Below are positions 59,755-64,000 of a DNA stretch of 64,000 nt, in pieces. This DNA is from Rhodospirillales bacterium (GTDB lineage: Bacteria; Pseudomonadota; Alphaproteobacteria; Rhodospirillales; Shumkoniaceae), in the NCBI GenBank assembly GCA_018432935.1, contig JAHDSF010000005.1, positions 124,001-188,000 of the forward strand, written 5' to 3'. Below the pieces are notes generated by a model. The model was not told the DNA's origin. It saw only the letters and a program-made list of their open reading frames with translations, and ran no database searches. Made by a program: the position numbers and the translations under genes. Each line of letters starts with the position of its first letter. Position 1 is the stretch's first letter.

Positions 59755-60214
59755 ACAGCGGCGGCTTACGTTCGTCGTGATCGGCGTCGGCCTGCTCGGC
59801 ATCGCAGCGGCGCTTGCCCTGAACGCTCTGGAATCGGGCATCGTATTCTTCCACAGCCCGAGCGAAGTAACCGAGAAGGCGTTCCCGCCCGATCGCCGGA
59901 TCCGCATCGGCGGCCTCGTCGAACAGGGCAGCGTGAACCGCTCCGGCGGCTCCACCGTCGCGTTCAAGATCACCGACATGGCCCATGCGGTTCCGGTCCG
60001 CTACACCGGGCTGCTGCCCGACCTGTTCGCCGAGGGCCAGGGGGTGGTCGCCGAAGGCTTCCTGAAAGGCGGCGTGTTCATGGCCGACGAGGTCCTGGCC
60101 AAGCACGACGAGAACTACATGCCGCCCGAGGCCAGCGCGGCGTTGAAGGAGTCCGGCTTCTGGCAGCACATGAAGGATCAGCAGGCGAACAAGGCTTCCG
60201 GGAAGGCGAAATGA
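59744..60214 (+). CDS. ccmE: Haem chaperone CcmE
   Basis: 156 residues. N-terminal anchor (LTFVVIGVGLLGIAAALALN) and periplasmic OB fold; the covalent haem histidine lies in VLAKHDENYMPPEAS (HxxxY form). Carries haem from CcmC to CcmF. Followed by a 61-base gap before ccmF. Confidence 0.96.
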   Translation: MRPRQRRLTFVVIGVGLLGIAAALALNALESGIVFFHSPSEVTEKAFPPDRRIRIGGLVEQGSVNRSGGSTVAFKITDMAHAVPVRYTGLLPDLFAEGQGVVAEGFLKGGVFMADEVLAKHDENYMPPEASAALKESGFWQHMKDQQANKASGKAK

Positions 60215-60275
60215 TGCAGGCCGGTGCACTCTCCCAACTCCCGCCCGGATTTTCTCCCGCACGGCAGGGCCCGCC

Positions 60276-62261
60276 ATGATCGTCGAGCTCGGCCACTTTG
60301 CCCTTGTCCTCGCCCTATTCGCGGCGCTGGCGCAGTGTGCGCTGCCGCTGGCCGGCGCGGCGCGGGGATCGGAACCCTGGATGGCAGTGGGGCCGCCGGC
60401 GGCGGCCGCCCAGGCGGCCTGCCTGGCGATCGCCTTCGCCGCCCTGGTCCACGCCTACGTTACCAGCGACTTCTCGGTGCTCGCGGTGGCGCAGAACTCG
60501 CATTCGCTGAAGCCGCTCGTCTACAAGGTTGCCGGCACCTGGGGGAACCACGAGGGGTCGATGCTCCTGTGGGTGCTGGTGCTGGCCTTGTTCGGAGCTG
60601 CGGTGGCGTTGTTCGGCCGCCGGCTGCCGGCCAGCTTCCGCGCCCGCGTGCTGGGGGTGCAGGGCGCGGTCGGTGCCGGGTTCCTGCTGTTCATCCTGTT
60701 GACCTCGAACCCGTTCGCGCGGCTGCTGCCGCCCCCTCCCGACGGCAACGGCCTCAACCCGCTGCTGCAGGACCCGGCGCTGGCCCTCCACCCGCCGTTC
60801 CTGTACCTCGGCTACGTCGGCTTCTCGGTCGCCTTCGCGTTCGCCATTGCCGCCCTGCTGGAGGGCCGCGTCGACGCCGCCTGGGCGCGCTGGGTGCGGC
60901 CGTGGAGCCTCGCCGCCTGGTGCTTCCTGACAATCGGAATCGCGCTCGGATCGTGGTGGGCCTATTACGAGCTCGGCTGGGGTGGTTGGTGGTACTGGGA
61001 CCCGGTCGAGAACGCCTCGTTCCTGCCGTGGCTCGCCGGCACCGCCCTGATCCATTCGGCGGTGGTCGTCGAGAAGCGCGACGCCCTGAAGGGGTGGACA
61101 GTGTTCCTGGCGATAGTCGCCTTCTCGCTCAGCCTGCTCGGCACCTTCCTGGTGCGGTCCGGCGTGCTGACCTCGGTCCACGCCTTCGCCACCGACCCGG
61201 AGCGCGGCGTCTTCATCCTGGTGCTGCTGGCAATCGCCATCGGCGGCTCGCTCGCCCTGTTCGCCTGGCGTGGCCCGCAGCTGGCCGGCGGCGGCGTGTT
61301 CCAGCCGATCTCTCGCGAGGGCGGGCTGCTGCTCAACAACCTGTTGATGACCACCGGCGCCGCCGTGGTCCTGCTCGGCACGCTCTATCCGCTGCTGGTC
61401 GACGCCCTGGGCGCCGGCAAGGTGTCGGTGGGAGCGCCGTTCTTCGAGGCCACCTTCGTGCCCCTGATGGGGCCGATGATCGCGGCGATGGCGATCGGCC
61501 CGCATTTGTCCTGGAAACGCGCCGACCTCGCGGGCGCGTTCGCCCGCATGCGGCTGGCCGGGGTTGCGATGATCGCCGCTCTGGCCGCCACCCTGGTGCT
61601 GCAGGACAAACTCTCGATCGGCGCCGTGGCCGGCATGGGGCTGGCGGCATGGCTGGCCGGCGGCACCCTGGCCGACCTGGTCGAGCGGGCGCGGCTGTTC
61701 CGCGAACCGCTGGCCAGCAGCCTGTCGCGGATCGGCCGCATGCCACGGGCGGCGTTCGGCATGACGCTGGCGCATCTCGGCCTGGCGGTGGCGATCGTCG
61801 GCATGACGGGCGCCTCGGCCTGGAAGATCGAGAGCATCCAGAGCATGGCGCCGGGCGATACCGTCGAGGTCGGCGGCTACGCCTTCACCTTGGTCGGCGC
61901 GGGCGAGGTCCGGGGCCCCAACTACCTCGCCCTGCGCGGCACCTTCGAGGTGCGCGACAAGGCCGGCCGGGTGGTCGCCGTGCTGGCACCCGAGCGCCGC
62001 GATTACCCGGTCGAGCAGCGCCAGACCACCGAGGCGGCGCTGCAGGCGACCTGGCTGCGCGACCTTTACGCGGTGATCGGCGAGCCGACCCAGGGGGGTG
62101 CCTTCGTCACCCGATTCTACGTCCACCCCTTCGTGGCCTGGATCTGGGCCGGGTGCGTGATGATGGCGGGCGGCGGCTTCGTCAGCCTGTCCGACCGCCG
62201 CCACCGCCTCGGCGCGCCTGCCGCCCGCAGGCGAGACACGGCGATCGAGGCCGCCCGATGA
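60276..62261 (+). CDS. ccmF: Cytochrome c haem lyase subunit CcmF
   Basis: 661 residues, multi-helix membrane protein. WWD domain GGWWYWDPVENASFLPWLAG with nearby histidines (TWGNHEGSMLLW, LHPPFLYLGYVGF). Ligates haem to apocytochrome CxxCH with CcmH and CcmI. The antisense strand has a long open frame because of the GC bias, not a gene. Stop overlaps ccmG by ATGA. Confidence 0.97.
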   Translation: MIVELGHFALVLALFAALAQCALPLAGAARGSEPWMAVGPPAAAAQAACLAIAFAALVHAYVTSDFSVLAVAQNSHSLKPLVYKVAGTWGNHEGSMLLWVLVLALFGAAVALFGRRLPASFRARVLGVQGAVGAGFLLFILLTSNPFARLLPPPPDGNGLNPLLQDPALALHPPFLYLGYVGFSVAFAFAIAALLEGRVDAAWARWVRPWSLAAWCFLTIGIALGSWWAYYELGWGGWWYWDPVENASFLPWLAGTALIHSAVVVEKRDALKGWTVFLAIVAFSLSLLGTFLVRSGVLTSVHAFATDPERGVFILVLLAIAIGGSLALFAWRGPQLAGGGVFQPISREGGLLLNNLLMTTGAAVVLLGTLYPLLVDALGAGKVSVGAPFFEATFVPLMGPMIAAMAIGPHLSWKRADLAGAFARMRLAGVAMIAALAATLVLQDKLSIGAVAGMGLAAWLAGGTLADLVERARLFREPLASSLSRIGRMPRAAFGMTLAHLGLAVAIVGMTGASAWKIESIQSMAPGDTVEVGGYAFTLVGAGEVRGPNYLALRGTFEVRDKAGRVVAVLAPERRDYPVEQRQTTEAALQATWLRDLYAVIGEPTQGGAFVTRFYVHPFVAWIWAGCVMMAGGGFVSLSDRRHRLGAPAARRRDTAIEAAR

Positions 62262-62797
62262 TCCGCCGCCTGCTGTTTCTCGTCCCCCTCGCGGTGTTCG
62301 CGGTGCTGGTGGCCTACTTCGCCCTCGGCCTGACCAAGGACCCGCGCAAGCTTGATTCGGTCCTCATCAACCAGCCCTTCCCCGAACTGAAGCTGGCCGC
62401 GATCGAGGGTCGCAAGGAAGGCTTCTCCACCGCCGACCTCAGGGGGCAGGTGACGCTGGTCAACATCTGGGGCTCGTGGTGCGCCGCGTGCCGCATCGAA
62501 CACCCGTTCCTGATGCAGCTGAAGGAGAAGAACCTGGTGCCGGTGTACGGCATCGACTGGCGCGAGAAGGACCCCCGCGACGGGCCGGAGTGGCTGAAGC
62601 GTTTTGGCGACCCCTACCAGCGGATCGGCGTCGACCCCGAAAGCAAGGCGGCGATCGCGCTCGGCGTCACCGGGGCGCCCGAGACCTTCGTCGTCGACCG
62701 CAACGCGGTCATCCGCTACAAGGTGGTCGGCCCCCTGGTGCCCGAAGTCTGGGACCAGACCGTGGGACCGCTGGTCGAGAGGCTGCGGAAGGGATGA
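62258..62797 (+). CDS. ccmG: Thiol:disulphide oxidoreductase CcmG (DsbE)
   Basis: 179 residues. Anchor helix [20 protein letters not shown] and a periplasmic thioredoxin fold with active site [18 protein letters not shown] and the cis-proline region [10 protein letters not shown]. Reduces the apocytochrome cysteines. Overlaps neighbours on both sides by ATGA. Confidence 0.96.
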   Translation: MIRRLLFLVPLAVFAVLVAYFALGLTKDPRKLDSVLINQPFPELKLAAIEGRKEGFSTADLRGQVTLVNIWGSWCAACRIEHPFLMQLKEKNLVPVYGIDWREKDPRDGPEWLKRFGDPYQRIGVDPESKAAIALGVTGAPETFVVDRNAVIRYKVVGPLVPEVWDQTVGPLVERLRKG

Positions 62798-63312
62798 GGC
62801 GCATCATTCCCCGGGCATCGGCACTCCTCTCTCCCCCCCTTCGAAGGGGAGGGTTTCTGTCCCTGCTCTTCGCTGTGCTGTTCGCCATCTCCAGTTCGGC
62901 CTACGCCGTCGAGCCCGACGAGGTGCTGAAGGACCCGGCCCTGGAGGCGCGGGCGCGCGCCATCAGCCAGGAGCTGCGCTGCCTGGTGTGCCAGAACCAG
63001 TCGATCGACGATTCCGACGCCGACCTCGCCCGCGATCTCCGCGTATTGGTGCGCGAACGCCTCCAGGCCGGCGACGGCGATGAGGCGGTTCTCGACTACG
63101 TCGTCTCGCGCTACGGCGACTTCGTCCTGCTGAAGCCGCCGTTCAAGGCCACGACCTATGTCCTTTGGCTGGCGCCGGCCTTCATCCTGATCGTGGGCGC
63201 GCTGGCGATCGTGCTGTTCTTCCGCCGCCGCGCCGGGATCTCCGAGCCCGCCCCGCTGACGCCCGAGGAACGACGCCGCCTGGCGCGCCTGACCGGAGAG
63301 GAGGGAACGTGA
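62794..63312 (+). CDS. ccmH: Cytochrome c maturation protein CcmH
   Basis: 172 residues. Signal peptide ending SSAYA, redox motif [20 protein letters not shown] with LRCLVCQNQ conserved, one C-terminal membrane helix ([20 protein letters not shown]). This is the short CcmH; the TPR part is encoded separately by ccmI, the alphaproteobacterial layout. Confidence 0.95.
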   Translation: MRRIIPRASALLSPPLRRGGFLSLLFAVLFAISSSAYAVEPDEVLKDPALEARARAISQELRCLVCQNQSIDDSDADLARDLRVLVRERLQAGDGDEAVLDYVVSRYGDFVLLKPPFKATTYVLWLAPAFILIVGALAIVLFFRRRAGISEPAPLTPEERRRLARLTGEEGT

Positions 63313-64000
63313 TGGCGGGGTTCTGGCTGCCCGCCCTGGTGATGGCGGCAGTCCTCGCCGCCGCGATTGGCTGGCCGCTGGTGCGCTCCCGGGCCGGCGC
63401 CGCCGGCGCTGCGGACGTCGAAGTGTTCCGCGACCAGCTTCGCGACCTCGACCGCGAAGTCGAGCGGGGCGTCATCGGCGGCGACGAGGCGCGCAGCCTG
63501 CGGCTCGAGATCCAGCGCCGGCTCTTGGCCGCCGATGCCCGGGCGGCGCGCCGCCAGCCCGCTTCCGGATGGTTGCCGCGCGGCTGGCCCTTTGCCGCGG
63601 CGCTCGGCCTCCTGCTGATCGCCGGCAGTGTCGTCGCCTACGTCACCCTCGGCGCGCCGGGGGTGCCCGACCAGCCACTGGCGCAGCGCCAGGACGGCCC
63701 GGCCGCGCACCAGATGGCCGACGTCGCCCGCATGGCCGAGGCGCTGCGGGCGCGGCTGGAGCAGGACCCCGACCAGGTCGAGGGCTGGCTGCTGCTGGGG
63801 CGCACCTATCGCACCCTCGAACGGCTGCGGGCCTCGGCCGAGGCGTTCGGCAGGGCGGTGCAGGCCGGCGGCCGCAGCGCCGAGTTGCTGTCGGCGTACG
63901 GCGGTGCCCTGGTGCTGGCGGACGACGGCATCGTCTCGCAGGAGGCGCGCGCCGCCTTCGAGGAGGCGGTCGCCAAGGAGCCGTTCGACGGCCGCGCCCG
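63312..64000 (+). CDS. ccmI: Cytochrome c maturation protein CcmI, 3' end beyond window
   Basis: At least 229 residues before the window edge. Begins [20 protein letters not shown], then VFRDQLRDLDREVERGVIGG, a second helix (FAAALGLLLIAGSVVAYVTL) and TPR-like repeats (QVEGWLLLGRTYRTLERLRA). Chaperones apocytochrome c to the CcmF/H lyase. TGATG coupling to ccmH supports the ATG; a GTG one codon upstream is possible. Confidence 0.93.
   Translation, partial: MAGFWLPALVMAAVLAAAIGWPLVRSRAGAAGAADVEVFRDQLRDLDREVERGVIGGDEARSLRLEIQRRLLAADARAARRQPASGWLPRGWPFAAALGLLLIAGSVVAYVTLGAPGVPDQPLAQRQDGPAAHQMADVARMAEALRARLEQDPDQVEGWLLLGRTYRTLERLRASAEAFGRAVQAGGRSAELLSAYGGALVLADDGIVSQEARAAFEEAVAKEPFDGRA

Noticed and set aside
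60224..62204. Long alternate frames on both strands across ccmF
   Set aside because: Composition shadows of ccmF; only the frame with the WWD domain and membrane helices is coding.
1..64000. CRISPR array or rRNA genes
   Set aside because: No regularly spaced repeats and no rRNA-like segments were seen in any part of the window.

Overview
The window is GC-rich DNA that fits an alphaproteobacterium, most likely Rhodospirillales-like. The grounds are a complete System I cytochrome c maturation operon (ccmABCDEFGHI) with alphaproteobacterial-style proteins, a LpxR-like outer membrane lipid A deacylase, a Gram-negative nonulosonate operon, and many IS21/IS66-like/IS630/IS110/IS3 elements. The genus cannot be fixed from sequence alone.

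Three blocks are visible. (1) Positions 1-9756, minus strand: a polysaccharide operon headed by a winged-helix regulator and a NusG/RfaH-like antiterminator, followed by a legionaminic-acid-type pathway (legB, legC, legG, legI, methyltransferase, FemAB-like acyltransferase, ptmE, legF, and an unknown gene cut by the window edge). Most of these genes overlap by 4 bases and several use TTG or GTG starts. (2) Positions 9873-15243: a graveyard of insertion sequences (an IS66-like element, an IS21 scrap, an intact IS630 element, truncated IS110 and IS3 pieces) around one lone methyltransferase gene. (3) Positions 15244-54697: a 39.5 kb genomic island in the 3' end of a tRNA-Gln(CTG) gene. It is bounded by a 20-bp direct repeat (19/20 identical), with a tyrosine recombinase next to the tRNA, a replicase, a MOBQ-type relaxase and an RSF1010-like oriT. 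Chromosomal genes follow: CYTH phosphatase, LpxR-like protein, SDR and the ccm operon.

The island cargo is defence-like. Its left third (15665-26772) is a nine-gene minus-strand unit that I do not recognise as a described system. The core protein joins a Swt1-type HEPN domain, a Lon-like (S16) protease domain, a transmembrane helix, a long helical stalk and a C-terminal FGE-sulfatase/C-type-lectin-fold domain. Its partners are an anchored coiled-coil protein, two secreted proteins, a lipoprotein, a small membrane protein and three soluble unknowns. An IS21 element sits in the last exon-like stretch of the FGE domain; removing it with one copy of its 5-bp duplication restores a 1212-residue frame exactly. 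A divergent winged-helix-like gene with an A7 frameshift lies next to it.

The middle holds a HicA-like gene, an ankyrin protein translationally coupled to a tiny SMP-like protein, and the mobilisation module. The right part is an eight-gene operon built on a type III-like restriction-modification system (Res, DUF262/GmrSD-like, Mod) that continues into a HEPN protein, a GIY-YIG protein, two further proteins and a RelE-UvrD fusion. A Gabija-like OLD nuclease/UvrD helicase pair, a small unknown gene, the replicase and the integrase follow.
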